Positions 23,247 through 36,488 of a DNA stretch of 64,000 nt are shown here, one piece after another (positions within the stretch are counted from its first letter, which is position 1; each line of letters starts with the position of its first letter). The stretch comes from Reticulitermes speratus (Eukaryota; Arthropoda; Insecta; Blattodea; Rhinotermitidae). The stretch is taken from the NCBI GenBank assembly GCA_021186555.1, contig JAJKFL010000005.1, positions 38,641,135 through 38,705,134 on the forward strand. The letters are read 5' to 3'. The notes beneath the pieces are model-generated. The model saw only the letters and a list, made by a program, of their open reading frames with translations, had not been told where the DNA came from and did no database searches. The position numbers and the translations under genes were made by a program.

Positions 23247-25525
23247 ATACCGTAATCTGAGCAAAGGACTTAAAAGATCTAACTAAGAAGATTACTAACT
23301 CATTACTAGAACATAGAAAGCAACGGATAACCTGTCTCTGGTGAAGAATCCGTGTTTCGGTGCCAGATTACTATGGATTGAATATACTGAAGCGATCACT
23401 TGCACGAAAAGCGGAAGAAATTAGATCGCTCTGTGGATATTTTGGCCAGCGATCTTCGTTGTCATCATATTTTCATTCCATGTACAAAAACACACCTTAC
23501 GGATCGGCGTGCTTTTTCACCTCTACCAGTTCGGTAGAGGTCAGGAAGTTTGATAATATAACTAGAGGTGTTTCGTACACTTAAAAAGAACATGCAGAGT
23601 CAGTACGTGGGTGTTTGTCTGGAGAATCAGCCTGAAGCAGTTAGAACATTCCTTTTTAACTCTTACGGTTAAGGTGGCACGACTACTGAAGCTGCAGTCC
23701 AGTGTTTGCCATGTCTGCCTGTGTCTCTCCTTCTTCGTGGATGGCATTTCTAAATGAACTGCAATATTTCTTCTGACATTCTCTTTGTATTCTGTGTCCG
23801 CTCTTTGTTTAAATTTTATTCTCCTCTCTTATGAAATTTATGTTAATCTTTTCTTACAGTCCTCTAATTCTTTGTCTAGATCGTTTGACCTTTATTGCTA
23901 CTTTCATTTCAGCAGGTTTTATCATACATACTTTTTTCGTTTTTAGAATCAACTCCCTCTTTTATACAGTAAAGCAGAAACTGCCAGTCACAAAGGAATT
24001 AGATTAGGCAGCAGTATGTAGCTTGAAGTCAGAACGATATCTGTATAGCTTCTCCCACCCCCTTCCAGGATTTAGAAATAGAAGGCTCGAGTCTATGAAA
24101 TGGAAACCATAAAGCAGAAGCGTACAGGGATTTGAGTGGTTGTGTGTGTTGCAATTATGCTAATTGCAAGCATATACAAGGGTAAAAGGGACGGATAGCT
24201 TTTGTAACAACTTAGGCTACCTTATCATATTAAACCTCCCCTAACACCCCTATAATGAAACCACAACTACTGCCTCCCTTAGGGCCCCGAGGTAGGACTG
24301 GATTACATACAAAAAGAGACAGTGTATTAGAAAAAAAGGCAAGCCTATCCTGATATGAATATCGCTGATATAGAAGTAATTATTAATACTGTTAATAGAG
24401 GTAGACATTATTGAGAGCCGGCAGTGTGTCGACCATGCAAATCAGTTCGTTCAGTTGTTGCAGAACATGGTTCGGATCACGGTTTCGATAGAGCAGATTA
24501 GGTTACAGTGGTTTTGGAGTCTCTGTCTCCAAGAGACGTGGAATACAGGTAAAAAATGCAGTCGCGAAAATCAGAAATTATATGAGTTCTAACTTCAGTT
24601 TTTCTTCAGGGGAAGAAAAAAATGTAAGTGGCATATTAAACATGCGAAGAAAAAAAATTTTGTGATGAAGGTGATTCAGTGGTCCATTTAGGGGTGTGAA
24701 ATAAAGGCAGCATGTAGACCGTCATTGAAATTGGTCATTATAGTTCTCCGTTCTAAAGGATAAGTGAAAGGATCGACAGTTTTTCATCAAACTTTAATAC
24801 AAAATTTCATGAAAATGTGTTCTGACGTGAATGAGTAAAAGGAGGCAGACCAAGAGACGGACAGAAATTCCAAATTCTGCTTTACTCACTTTCTATGAGA
24901 GCTGTGCCCCGCGAGCCTTCTGCTGCCTACAGGCCAAATTCAGCTGAGAAGAAATAAATACAGAGTATTATTTACAAATTTTTACTTCATTTTACTTCAT
25001 TACTAATATTTACTTAATTGAAAAATTTCCTTTTTGTTTTATTTTAATTGTTAAAGAAGTAATATATTTTATTATTAGTTATTTTGTTTGTATTCAATTG
25101 AGCAATTAGGCAAATATTTATATTCGCATTTTTAATAAAACACCTTTTCTTATGACTTTCTGAAATATGGCCTTTCAACTGACTTACTAGTTCTGATGGG
25201 CCTCGGTGTTTGACCGAGGACGTTAGGATAACCATTTGTCCTTTAATTGCGATATGGGACGAATTGTTTGATGAGATGTGTACTGTGTCAATGAGAAGGC
25301 CTTCTTTGTTGAATCTGGTTTCTGAATTAAAATCTTAGATGTTTTTATGGAGCGAGATTCACTGATTCTCTGAAGAGATTTCGTGAATGAGGCTCACAAG
25401 ACACACAACATATTATAAGGTTGAAACACTGACTGCTAAATCATAATTTACCCTTCTAATCAAGTATTAAATTTTGAGAGATTTAGATCTTTTAGCATGT
25501 GACACGAAATGTTTGTGTAAATACT
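23247..25525. other. No gene seen; possible transposon relic near 24.7-24.9 kb
   Basis: The stretch from about 24,700 to 24,900 (CCGTCATTGAAATTGG, then CAAAATTTCATGAAAATGTG, then GACAGAAATTCC) is of the same style as dispersed repeats A and B, but too diverged to align by eye. Nothing else is supportable. Confidence 0.35.
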
Positions 25526-25690
25526 CGTAGTCCTTGACGTTCCGCAGGAGAGTACTGCATCCATATTCAGGGTCTTTGCAGTCTAAGAAGCGGGAGCCGC
25601 CGCTAAAAACAATATATTCGCTACTCTTCTTGGACTGCAGAGACCATGTAGACGAAGACAACAAGTTTTCTCTCGAAACGTCGGCAATTC
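25526..25690. repeat. Degenerate head-to-head inverted repeat with hammerhead-like core words
   Basis: GTCTTTGCAGTCTAAGAAG on the left matches the reverse complement of CTTCTTGGACTGCAGAGAC on the right (17 of 19) around a loop of about 37 bp. Outside these, both arms continue into sequence related to the repeats at 46.6 and 47.9 kb: CGAAACGTCGG to the right, and a damaged GGAACGTC on the complement to the left. It appears to be an old, decayed copy of the same kind of paired repeat. Confidence 0.45.
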
Positions 25691-26839
25691 ATTACCAACT
25701 AACACAATGTCACATCGCGCAGAACTTGACTTTTCATCAGTACCTCTCAGAGAACCTCAAATCTCGCACAGTAAAGTTTATTTTCGATGGGAGCTAGAAG
25801 AATAGCATGGAAAGCTACTACACACACCGTCTGCAATCCATGTCAAACTTGAAGACAGCTTTACTTCCGCGACCGTATACCCTTTCACCGCAAGATGTGT
25901 TTGTACAAGACAAACACGTGAAATTAATTGTGATGTGAAATACGCCTTCCAGATTCTGTTTAGACTACATGCCATACAGGAACGTCAGAGAAGTTGCCGC
26001 ACGATTAAGGTGTGTTCGTGAATGGGGCTCCATTGTGTTCTGTCGAAATTTGTCAAAACTAATTCTTATTTATTTTTGCTTTTGAGTTCGTGTAGTTATG
26101 GACAAATTTTACTATTTGATAACCTAAATTTCTTATTTTCTAAGAAAATACAGGGTTATGATGTAATCTTCACATATCTTCTCCCAAACAACTCAGCTCT
26201 CATTGGTTGGCTCTTAGCCTGAGTTGTTTTCCTCCATAACCTTCCTTTCCAGCGCGACCTATTTTTCGATCCCGTGTATGAAGTAGCATGTTTTTCCGAA
26301 AAGTCAGTACGTATTTACCAGACGACACAGTAACACAACTCTGAAGACAGTAATGTTAGTAATTTCTTATGAGGGACCGAATTTCATGAAATTGCTTATT
26401 CTTCTTGCCATTGGAGGCCAACTCACTTTCGTGTTTCTTAGTTTATTATCATTAATAATAAAGTAATTTTTGACTAAGAACTTATTGAGGCGGAAGAAAC
26501 GTTGGAGCTAAATTGTTTTGTCATGATGAATTTTGTAAAATAGTATATCCCCTCTGCTTTGATAAATATAACTCTTGAAACCGAAGTCTTCCTGTCAAAC
26601 ATATTCGATGATTTACTTCTACAATTTTAGAAGTTTTTGCAGTTTAATTGAAAGCACATTTCAGAATACCTCTTTGGACATCCAGGGTTTTGTATCTGTG
26701 TAAAAGAAGAAACCGGGAGGAAAATGTGACTTTCAATTGGAGGTGTTATATTACTATTTTTCTTTGAGCCTCGAGATTACTCTAACTGTTTAGAACGTCA
26801 GATATTTTGAGTATCTGAAAATCTCGAGCAGAGTTTTTA
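25691..26839. other. No gene seen
   Basis: Intergenic AT-rich sequence without recognisable elements. Confidence 0.5.
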
Positions 26840-27100
26840 GTTTCATGGTTACAGAATGGAGGAGGTAAAAGAGAAGAGAATGGGAAGGAAAAGTGTGAAA
26901 GGAATTAGAGAAAATGCGAAGTAATGGAGGAGGAGAATAAAAAACAAAAGAGATAGTAAATGAATATGATGAGAGAAAGGAAGAAAGTGAGAAATGAAGG
27001 GAAATTGAAGGAAAAATATAACTGACATTGTTGAAGGTAAGAATAGAGTAAGGAAAAGAAAGCAAAGTGAAAAGAAAATGGAAGAAGGTAGTTATAAATG
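26840..27100 (+). repeat. Polypurine tract
   Basis: About 260 bases are made almost only of A and G on the plus strand (for example GAGGAGGTAAAAGAGAAGAG). The minus-strand ORF over it is a low-complexity Ser/Phe/Tyr-rich translation, not a gene. Similar tracts lie at 44.66-44.83 kb (purine) and 50.67-50.77 kb (pyrimidine). Confidence 0.75.
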
Positions 27101-30100
27101 CAGATAAAAATTAGGTAAAAGTTAACTAAAGAAACCTAGGTAAAGAAGTTGACAGGTAGGCTGTAAGACGAACAAGAGAATATTCTAGTTATCTTTGAGG
27201 ATCAGAGCTGGTGCTGTATTATCCAACATATTCACCAGGTGATTTGCGGTTGGGGATAATTTAATTCCCCTGTTCTTAACTTCTCCTACGTCTTAGCCAT
27301 ATTTTACTTCCCATTACTAGTTGCTTTATTAACCGAGTTGTTGACCTGGAAAACACATAATTTTCCCTGCTGACTGTACTGCTGCAATACCTAAGGAAGA
27401 ATTAATGAGATTAATGGAATGTTTTAATTACTGATGGGTAGATGCAAAGTTGGTGGAGAAAGACTTCTCTCATTTTTTCGAAAAGTTCTATCCGAGTCTC
27501 AAGAGGAGCGCCATTATCTGACAAACACACGCTCTCTCTCTCTCTCTCTCTCCTGCACAGAAATTCTTCATTACTTATTCCTTACTCCTCTTACAGAAGG
27601 AATTCTTAGCTAGTGACATCATTCTTCATTTGCTATAAGCCTGTAACTGCTTGCCTCCTTTTGCGGTCTTCTCAATTCGAAACTTGGAAGAGGAAAGTTT
27701 CAATTCGTTTGGTGCACTTCACGTACCTACTTCCAAGGCCTCTCCTTTTGCTGTACCTCCATCCTCTCCACATCTTCTTCCTCTGCAACCTGCCGCTTCA
27801 TTCCACGCAAAACAGGTACAATAAGCCATCATAGTTTCCTTCGCAATGTCGGGTTCCAACCACGCCGCGAACTAAGTCGGTATTTATTAGTGGAGTGAGT
27901 CACGCCCTCTTACGGAATTTGGGTAGTAAAATCAGCAGTTGTGTGGTGCACTGATAATGAAATTACGAAGGCTACACTAGTATATTTTAAGCGAATAAAT
28001 GAATCCATTTATTTCTTTGACAAGTCATATTGGCTGTATCCGACGTGGTCATACACGGATTTTTCTCTTTGCCACCGCCTTTAGACTTGTTCTAGTGGGA
28101 ACACAGACTTTCATCCAATGTCTACCATAAACTTTCTCTCCGGGGCAAAGCGAACGAAGCGTGAAGCTTACCATTCACTTCCATTTATGTCTACGCTCAG
28201 AATACGTCAGGTCATGTACTTCTGCAAGCACAGCTGCAGCTCTGCGTGTATTGTACCATGATTATCACGTTCCGACCGCAGTAACATGTGTGCCTTTATT
28301 TGTTGCTCTTCATCTACAGGCAGACAAAATAACAAATTTGAGGAAGAGAAGTCCTTTTCGAGAGACTGATTGTCGCACAGGTAGCCAAGAAATTGCCGGC
28401 TTTTATGGAACGGGAAATTTCATTACTGTGTTCACAAGATTCAGCTGCAGTTGTTACCCCGTGTCAGACGCACTCGGATCTCAAACCAGTTATTCAAGAT
28501 AGGCTCTTTAATTAGTGTTATCCTCCTTAAATATGGTGAGACTTTTTGAATCTACTCATCTGGCTTAGGACAGGGACCAGTGGCCAGCTGTACTAAACAC
28601 TGTAATGACCCTTTGGATTCCATGAAATGTGGGGACTTCTTGATTGTCTGAGAAGCTATTATTTTTTCGTGGACTTTGTTCCATGTAATTGGTTATCTTC
28701 CTTTAGCGTCTAGGTCTTCCCACCAGCCTGTTCTTTCAGGTTATCGGATTACCTTTTGTATGTTTCTTTTCTCTGATGCGTTCTACATGTCCTGTTCCTC
28801 TAGGCTGGCAAAATACTTTCGAAGCGTGCTCAGTCTCAGTCAAGCTCGATGTTGCATAGCTTGCGGTATATTATTCACACAATTCAGACAAGCCGTGTTG
28901 TGAGTGCAACTTGCAGTAAAGGCTACTTACGAATACTTTGTATCTTGAATATTGTCCATTGTCTGAAGCACATTTGATTAACAAGACATTTTTGCAGTTG
29001 GATCTGTTTCTGTCTTCGGAAGATTGGTAGTTCTCATTGTGCTGACAAATGTTGGTAAACTTTTAAGCGTTTTAATAGGATGCGAAAGTGCCTAAAACAA
29101 AACAAACATTCTCAGTTACGAGTACCAGTGTATCAAAGCTGTGTATTCTGGGAATCGTTCGTAACACATAAATAAGTTACGTGGGTAGAATGCCGGTTTT
29201 GTTTAAATGTTAAAGCAGGTGGTACATGCAGTCAGCACTGTGCTTTGAAGGGTTAATCTGGATAAACACGTTTGAATTCGAGACATCGATGTACACAGGT
29301 TTGAAACACAAGCACTCTTAACATGGAAGACACACGGTGCAAAAAGAGTCAGTGCTTGTTACCGATGTGCAAAGTTTCCCGCCACTCTCTGTGACCCATT
29401 TTGTTGGCAGACTTTAGCTCCATAACAGAAGAGGTAATTTGTCCGGTGGGGTAATTTCTGACGCAGCCGCTAACTCATAATCAGTACCACATTTTTTGTT
29501 ATCCTAATTAAAATGTAATCACTCACGGGCCCAAGCTTGTTAGCAGCGTTGTGTAACCCTCATTTGTGATTTTATTTCATGAAACGGCGAAATGGTTGGC
29601 AGGTTGGATTTCATAATACCTACATACACGTGGTGTTAATAGGCCACTTTGGTATCACGAGGGTGGACACATTGACACTGAAGATGAAAGACAATTCGGT
29701 CTTTATCAGTCTAAAAGACGTAAAATCTCAGAAGAACTGAACCTTCAGAAACAAGATCTGTGCATGTCGAGTGATGTTAAGTTGATAATTTTTGGAGTTT
29801 GGTATCTTAAGGTGGCAGAAACATATCACGGGTTTGTGCACGAAGGTTTGTTTATTGCCTGTCCTTATGATCGTAGTTTATTGGGCGGAAACATAATGTG
29901 AATACCGTGAAGGAACGACAGAAACTCCATTGGGAACCGCTGAGGTTGTTGCCTGGAACTAAGAGCAAAGAAAATGTACACGTTCGTCTTGTCACCATAT
30001 TCGAAGACAAAATCATACACCTTGGTGTTAAGAAAATCAGAATTTATTTCACGAAGAAATTAAGAGCAGATTAAATTCGAGAAGTGCTACAATTAAGTTC

Positions 30101-30300
30101 AGAATGTTTTGCATTGGCGTGTGCTGTAAAGAAACTTAGAGGTTCAGATATACAAAACTTTTTCACATGTTCTATATTTGTGTTAATGTTGTGAAGACGA
30201 CGAAGTTACAAAGGCCTGAACATGTATCTGGGATTTTGCGACGAGTAATACGCCTATATGTGAAATTCTATTGGAGGATCTTCCTGACAGACCGACTAAA
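27101..30300. other. No gene seen; one TC microsatellite
   Basis: (CT)n lies at 27,532-27,552. The 113-codon plus-strand ORF at 28,161-28,502 has no recognisable motif. The remainder is ordinary intergenic sequence. Confidence 0.45.
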
Positions 30301-30318
30301 GGAGGGAGGGGGGGGGGG
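30301..30318 (+). repeat. G run
   Basis: GGAGGGA is followed by an uninterrupted run of 11 G. It could form a G-quadruplex and is a likely site of length polymorphism. Confidence 0.6.
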
Positions 30319-30752
30319 CTGTGTAACGTACATCGTAGGAAGGAAGACCGTGGGGATATTTGTCACAGCCTTATTTTGCCCAAAGTAAATGTTCCTGTAT
30401 TTTGTAGCATTACATACGCAAATATTTAATAATTGCCAAAGACGAAAGCGTAAAGAGGTCACATGCCTCTAGGCCGAGCAATGCCTGCCAGTGTATAGTC
30501 ATTTATGCTATTTCTGTTCAGTATGCTTTGATTTTGAGAGAAACTTCTCACTTTCCATGGTTGTTATCTCGCCTGTGGCGTCTTGTTAGCGAAATCTGTA
30601 GCAGACGACAATTACTTTTAAGTATTATGGGTACTGACCTATTGCCTTAGTTTTGATACTTGATTTCCTTTGTATGTGAATTTTATTGATATGAGACTGA
30701 GACGAATACATTTCTCACTTCCTAGAAATTCTTCTCCCTAAGATTGCCTTAT

Positions 30753-31292
30753 GCCGATCCCAGTGGCCGCGTGGTCTAAGGCGTGGGTCTTCGGCCGCTC
30801 GCTTACTAGGATTGTGGGTTCGAATCCCACCGGGGGCATGGATGTTTGTGTTGTGTTTGTCGTAAGGACGGTAGTATGGAACGTAAAGTGACATGAAGGA
30901 CGAAAAAGGATTTAAACAGTACAAAAATGGATCAAAGGGGAAAAACCCCGGACAGGCAAAAAAAAAAAATCCCACCGGGGGCATGGATGTTTGTGTTTGT
31001 TGTATAAGGACGGTAGCATGGAACGTAAAGTGACATGAAGGACGGAAAAGGATTTAAACAGTATAAAAATGGATCAAAAGGGAAAAACCCCGGACAGACA
31101 AAAAAACAAATCCCACCGAGGGCATGTATGTCTGTCTGTCGTGAGTGTTGTTTGTTGTCAGGTAGAGGTCTCTGCGACGGGTCAGTCACTCGTCCAGAGG
31201 AGTCCTACCAAGTGCGGTGTGTCTTGAGTGTGACTGAGGAACCTCATGGAGGAGGCCTAGGCCTACAAGGGCTGTCAAGGCATGATAGAAAA
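30753..31292 (+). mobile_element. Mosaic tRNA-derived SINE, family 2, with tandemly repeated body
   Basis: The head is tRNA-like: A box in CAGTGGCCGCGTGGTC, B box GGTTCGAATCC. From the B-box end (TCCCACCGGGGGCATG) a 145-bp module runs to an A-rich end (30,825-30,969). The module is repeated with few changes at 30,970-31,110, and a third, different body starts with the same words at 31,111. That third body (GTCAGGTAGAGGTCTCTGCG, CCAGAGGAGTCCTACC) matches the tail of the copy at 32.6 kb. So one head is followed by two copies of one tail type and one of another. The second and third modules lack a full tRNA head. Confidence 0.8.
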
Positions 31293-32602
31293 TAGTTTCC
31301 GTATGATGAAGGTCTTAGCTAGTGGGCATTTAGAACTAAATTTGAACTAACTTGCTTTGTATGTATGGGAGGAAAATCTGATAAATGTTAGAATCGTGCC
31401 AGAAATGACATTTTACGTCTGTTTTGCTCTCCTTTTATTGTAATTGCTTCGTTTGAAGTTTGTAATAACGTCACATCATAATTAATTTCCAATGAGACAC
31501 GTTTCTAAAATGAAATTATTATTACTTCCTTAATTAGGGGTGTTCTGGAAGTCAGCTTTCTAAAAGCCCTTGTTTAGTAAACACTGGCAGGAAGCATCAG
31601 TCGTTCTTGTATTTGCGAGTAACTGTAGATCAACAAAGCGTACAGCCCGCCAAATGACTGACAGCGTAGTTTGTTATCGGATGCTTATTCAGGGCAGTGA
31701 TGCTTATGTGTTCTGCCATTACGTCATTCCTAGATTTCGTATAATAGAGAGGAGACAGACGGGAGATTAGTAATTTGATATCCTGTGTACAGAGATGTTA
31801 TTACCTTCAGCGTAATGAAATTAGGAATAGATTAATTTAGAGAAATGACCTGTATTATTCACGTCACAACCTCCCATTTTCCGTTTCAATCGAAAAATAT
31901 AAAGATTAAATTATATGAAACCATGGACTTATCTGTTACTTCATCATGATATAAAACTAGAGCGGCCATTTTCAGGAGGGAGCGGAAACTGGGGGCGTTT
32001 AAAAAAAAAAAACAACCTTTTGTGGTCTTTAGGCAGGTGAAGAAACACAGCACTGGAAGTAATTCATAGCAAGGAGCTTCATGTTTGTTACTATGCCTAA
32101 GAGGCCATATTGATTAAAATCATTAATTACATAGTGCAGGCGAACATTTAGCATGCATGTGTGTAAAATATGAAAATTTCTTACAAAATGTTAATCGGTT
32201 TACCTACAGGGAATAAACTACGAAGCTCCTATTAAAACATGTCGCAGTGAAGAGATTATGGAGGGATGAAGTAGATGAAACCGACTTGGGGTAATTTAGA
32301 ACACGTGGTACCACCCCTTCCGCCTGTCTCTTCTCTTAATAACTTTTGAATGAAATCACTGTTTATTGGAAAACTCGCTGCGAATGTGATGCCACTACAG
32401 GCACTCATGCTGTGTGCATATATAGCAGATGTGGTGGCTAAAATAATGACAATTTTGAAACTGACGTGAAGAGCTGTGCATGGAAATACGAAATCATAAA
32501 TACTTCTACAAGTTCTGCAGACATAACAACCATTCCATTTGCTTTAAACGTTTCAGATTTATCGATGATAAGCGTCTTTTTTTATCCTTATATCTAAAAT
32601 GT
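31293..32602. other. No gene seen
   Basis: AT-rich intergenic sequence between the two family-2 SINEs. There is a short A run near 32,000. Confidence 0.5.
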
Positions 32603-32864
32603 GCCGATCCCAGTGGCCGTGCGGTCTAAGGCGTGGGTTTTCGGCCGCTCGCTTACTAGGATCGTGGGTTCGAATCCCACCGGGGGCATGGATGTCTGTC
32701 TCTTGTGAGTGTTGTGTGTTGTCAGGTAGAGGTCTCTGCGACGAGCTGGTCCCTCGTCCAGAGGAGTCCTACCGACTGTGGTGTGTCTCAAATGTGTGTG
32801 ACCATGAAACCTCGACGAAACGAGGAGGCCCAGGCCCATATAGGGCTGTCGAGCCATAAAAAAA
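32603..32864 (+). mobile_element. tRNA-derived SINE, family 2, full-length copy
   Basis: A single tRNA-like head is present (GCCGATCCCAGTGGCC start, B box GGTTCGAATCC). It is followed by one body (GTCAGGTAGAGGTCTCTGCG, CCAGAGGAGTCCTACC, GGCTGTCGAGCC) and an A run. The head is nearly identical to that of the 30.8-kb mosaic copy. The anticodon loop cannot support a working tRNA because the element continues past the acceptor end without CCA or a terminator. Promoter boxes A and B look intact. Confidence 0.85.
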
Positions 32865-35800
32865 TATCAGAAAAGTCTAAGTCATTAAAATCTGCACTAG
32901 TGAAAATTACACACAGTAACTAATTCTTAGGTAATTATTCATTTGCAGTTCCTGCAAGTCCTATCGTATATTGAGTATTTTGGACAAAGTATGTGTTACA
33001 ATTTGTTACACACCTTGTTTAATATTACATTTTGGGAGGAGGAGGGAAATTTTAAAACTCCCGCTAGTTTTAGACATGGTTATCAGTCTCAGAATTTTAA
33101 TTTCCTTTTCACACTATTCCAACTTCTATACATCTTTATTCTGTGGAAGATACGCAAGCTGCGCAACTTCGTACTCTGTCCTTTTGCCATAAATAATTAA
33201 AATTGCTGCTTCCCTATAGTTATTCTACCCTTTAATTGGAAGATAAATTGAATTTCAAAAGAAATAATGAGAAGAAAGTCAATCAAACTAAAATAAACAT
33301 TAAACTAACCATAATATCAACACTATAAATTGAAATTTCAATGGAACAGAACTTAGTGTGTTTTTTACCTTCATCTAAAATCCCCAGTAGACGTTACGTG
33401 TTTAAACTAGGGTTTTGTTTCAAATGTTCGACCGCGTTTTTCTCGCTGTTGATCTCGGAATTGACTAGGATCCGAACAGAAATTCATTAAGTCTCATGTT
33501 CCATCAAAGGATTTTGCGCACTGAATCTGTAGATTATTCCAGTGTAGATTCGCTACACCTTTTACGTAATTTGTTAATATGACAATTTGTATATTTGAAT
33601 GCCACAGCGCGACAAAAACGTCTCAAAGAAGTTTGAAAGGTGTGTTGGACTGCAAGCACGAGGGTGAAGTTTTACATGTAATTATTTATCGGGACATGGG
33701 ACGTACCTGCAGACTTTTAACCACGTATATTCAAGAGAAGACAGCGCCTGGGAAAGAAGCGTAGATGGTAAAAGAGTATTAAAATTTATCTTAGAAATAT
33801 TGTGTAGAATGGAGGAGGAAAGTCCGTCAGGATAGGGTCCTAGGGCGGGTCTTTATGAATACTGTAATGATTTTTAAGGTTACTTGAAGAGAAGAATTTA
33901 TTGATCAGATAGGTAACTATCAACGTTTAAAGAAGTACTCTGCTGGATGAAGACAGTTAATTTTTTAAGGCAAGAAACTAACTCATTGGAACACAGCGGC
34001 TATTAATAAGGTAGTAGTTGCTTAGGTGGGCAAGATATATTCCAAGTTTATGAACCAAGATATCTCATTATAAGTATTATTATGGAGTCTGCAGGAGCCG
34101 AACTTTTGTCCGTAGTATGAGCCAGTTGAATACACTCTATATCGTTAAATCTTATGCAACATTTTAATAGATTCCTCCCATCTAATTTGGGGGCTCTAAA
34201 AATGATTTCTTACCTCAAGCTTATCAATTTAAGGTTTTATGTGATTTCCTGTTACTTAGTATTGTAGTGAAACTACCTGAGCCAAAACAAAATTCGAATG
34301 AAGAATTTTAATGCAGACCTTGGATTTAGAATTTAATTGAAATGGTTAAGTGATTATGGATATGAAATATTCTCACCGCCATAAATAATTGTATTGTTTC
34401 TTTCTTCCGAAAGCTGCGTTACACCTAATATGTCGTCCAATCCTAGATACACGTACTTTGCAAAAGCGCGTTTTGATGTTTCTTACTCGCTTGGCTGCTC
34501 CGTTATTGCAGAGGTAACTGCACTACATGTAGCCATAGATTATTTTCCTCGTGTGTCGTTGAATGTACCCCATACAGACAAATGTTTCCAATGAAAGTTA
34601 CATGTTTTAATAAGAGCTATGCCTTATGTAATGTTTTTTTATACGATGTATAATATCAGCTTACCATATGGTATATATTATACTTATATGGACCAGAAAT
34701 TTATTCATGTTCTAAATTTTAATCTAGATCTGAATGAAAAATTTAATCAAAATCTGTTGAGTCCTTACTTAAATGAAACATAAACAAGGACGCGACCCCA
34801 CATTATGCGTGTTTTGTTTCTTTGAGCAATGTGTGTACGTTTATAAACAGCATACTGCACGTGGCTGAACCTGTCGTGCAATTCCATGTGTTTTGGAACC
34901 TCTGACGCTCTGTAATCTGGGTATCTTCTTTCTGAGTGACGGTACCGTGTAGATGAAGGCAGCACTGTCGACTCTTCAGAGCTATTGCATATATCTTAAG
35001 GACAACAGTGGTTATCGGAAGTTCAGCAAGGCTGTGTATGTACACGCAGTGCCATCTGCGTAACATAGGCTGCACACTGGGACTGAATCGATGTGAAAAA
35101 CGAACAAGTTCTTATTCTCTAAATTTTAACAAATGCATTTACAGGCTTCGGTTCGCTGGACATTTTTTATTGCTGAACTTCTCTGCAATTCATGGAGTTT
35201 CATTCCATATGTATATTTTATTTTGGCTAACAATTTATCATCACGTATTTATTTTTTTCTGGTGATTTTATAATTAAATAAATGTAGATAACTTCATTAT
35301 ATAAATAAAGCCGGGACTGTTAAGTTTGCCACGATATAGTTACGATAGCGAATAAATGTCAGCTGTTTAAAATACAATCAGAATTAGCCTATGTTGTATA
35401 GACACTAGATATTCTCAGTAATTAGTGGAAATGTTTGAAGTTTCATGGCTACTGTGACTGTACAGTTAATTTCAGTGTGAAAACTAGACAACATTAACAA
35501 TACTTCATATGGAGAGTCATGCATATGATTGCGATGAATATTAATACTAATGACAATGCGTGTTTGGAAGTGGAATCATTACAATCAGTTGTGTACTTGT
35601 GGTCGTTATCTATAGTTCGCGTATGGAGGCAATTATTCATTTGAAAACTCCGTTATGTCTCATTCTCTCAGTTTATAGTAGTCTGACGTATTGGCGTTTG
35701 TTGAAATCTGCGTATTGCATTGATACAACCGCATGGTAAATGTGTTAATAATTTTCGTGTGTTACATTTCAGATATGATTTATTGTCTTTGTCAAAGGAC

Positions 35801-36172
35801 ATAGCCATAGTCGGTAGTTCTGTAGTTCTGTATCTAAGTACATGCCGGGCTTGTGGCGACACGAATGCCAAGTGTAAAAATTAGATCATTTATAAGATAG
35901 TGTTCCTGTTGTTTTTATGCGGGTTTTTTACTCTTATCGGTTTTATTTAGAATGTTAAGAAATATGATGCTCATATAATGCCGGTGTAAGACCTGTTTTT
36001 TTTCCATTTTGTTATTAATAACTCGTGGATTGCTGTGCCCAAATTGGGCGATTCAAATTTGGAATCTACCAGTTCTGGTACAGTAAATTGAAACTGATAA
36101 GATAAACATCAATAAATATGAAATTTTTTTGCGGCTACATAAAATTTAATGAGAATAATTGTGTTTAGGATG
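32865..36172. other. No gene seen
   Basis: AT-rich intergenic sequence. Short ORFs occur on both strands without recognisable motifs. Confidence 0.5.
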
Positions 36173-36488
36173 TTAAGGAGAATGTTTTGGGGGCCGGGAT
36201 AGCGTAGTCGGTATAGCGACTCGCTACGGGCTGGACGGTCCGGGGATCGAATCCCGGTGGGGGCGAGATTTTTCGCATACGTCCAGACCGGCCCTGGAGC
36301 CTACCCAGCCTCCTATACAATGGGTACCGGGTCTTTCCCGGGGGTAAAGCGGCCGGGGCGTGGTGCTGACCACCCACCCCCAACTAGCGCCGGGGTCAAG
36401 AATGAGTACAGCTATACCTCTACTCCCCCTTTGGGCCTTCGTGGCCTGTTCTAGGGAAAACTTTACTTTACTTAAGGAGAATGTTTGG
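36173..36488 (+). mobile_element. tRNA-derived SINE, family 1, recent insertion with target-site duplication
   Basis: The best-preserved family-1 copy has an A-box region GATAGCGTAGTCGG, B-box region GGGGATCGAATCCC and body TAAAGCGGCCGGGGCG. Its tail is of the TTTAC type (CTTTACTTTACTT). It is flanked by TTAAGGAGAATGTTTTGG at 36,173-36,190 and the same sequence with one T fewer at 36,472-36,488. That is the long duplication expected from LINE-driven target-primed insertion. The TTTAC tail points to a partner LINE with the same 3' end, not seen in this window. Confidence 0.9.

Noticed and set aside
26790-27065. 91-codon minus-strand ORF
   Set aside because: Low-complexity translation of a polypurine tract.
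28161-28502. 113-codon plus-strand ORF
   Set aside because: No motif, no splice context, composition unremarkable.
30753-30838. tRNA gene
   Set aside because: The A and B boxes look good, but the same head recurs at 32.6 kb followed by a fixed SINE body, so these are SINE heads.
36191-36270. tRNA gene
   Set aside because: The tRNA-like head is part of the family-1 SINE with flanking duplications. Two further copies share the body.
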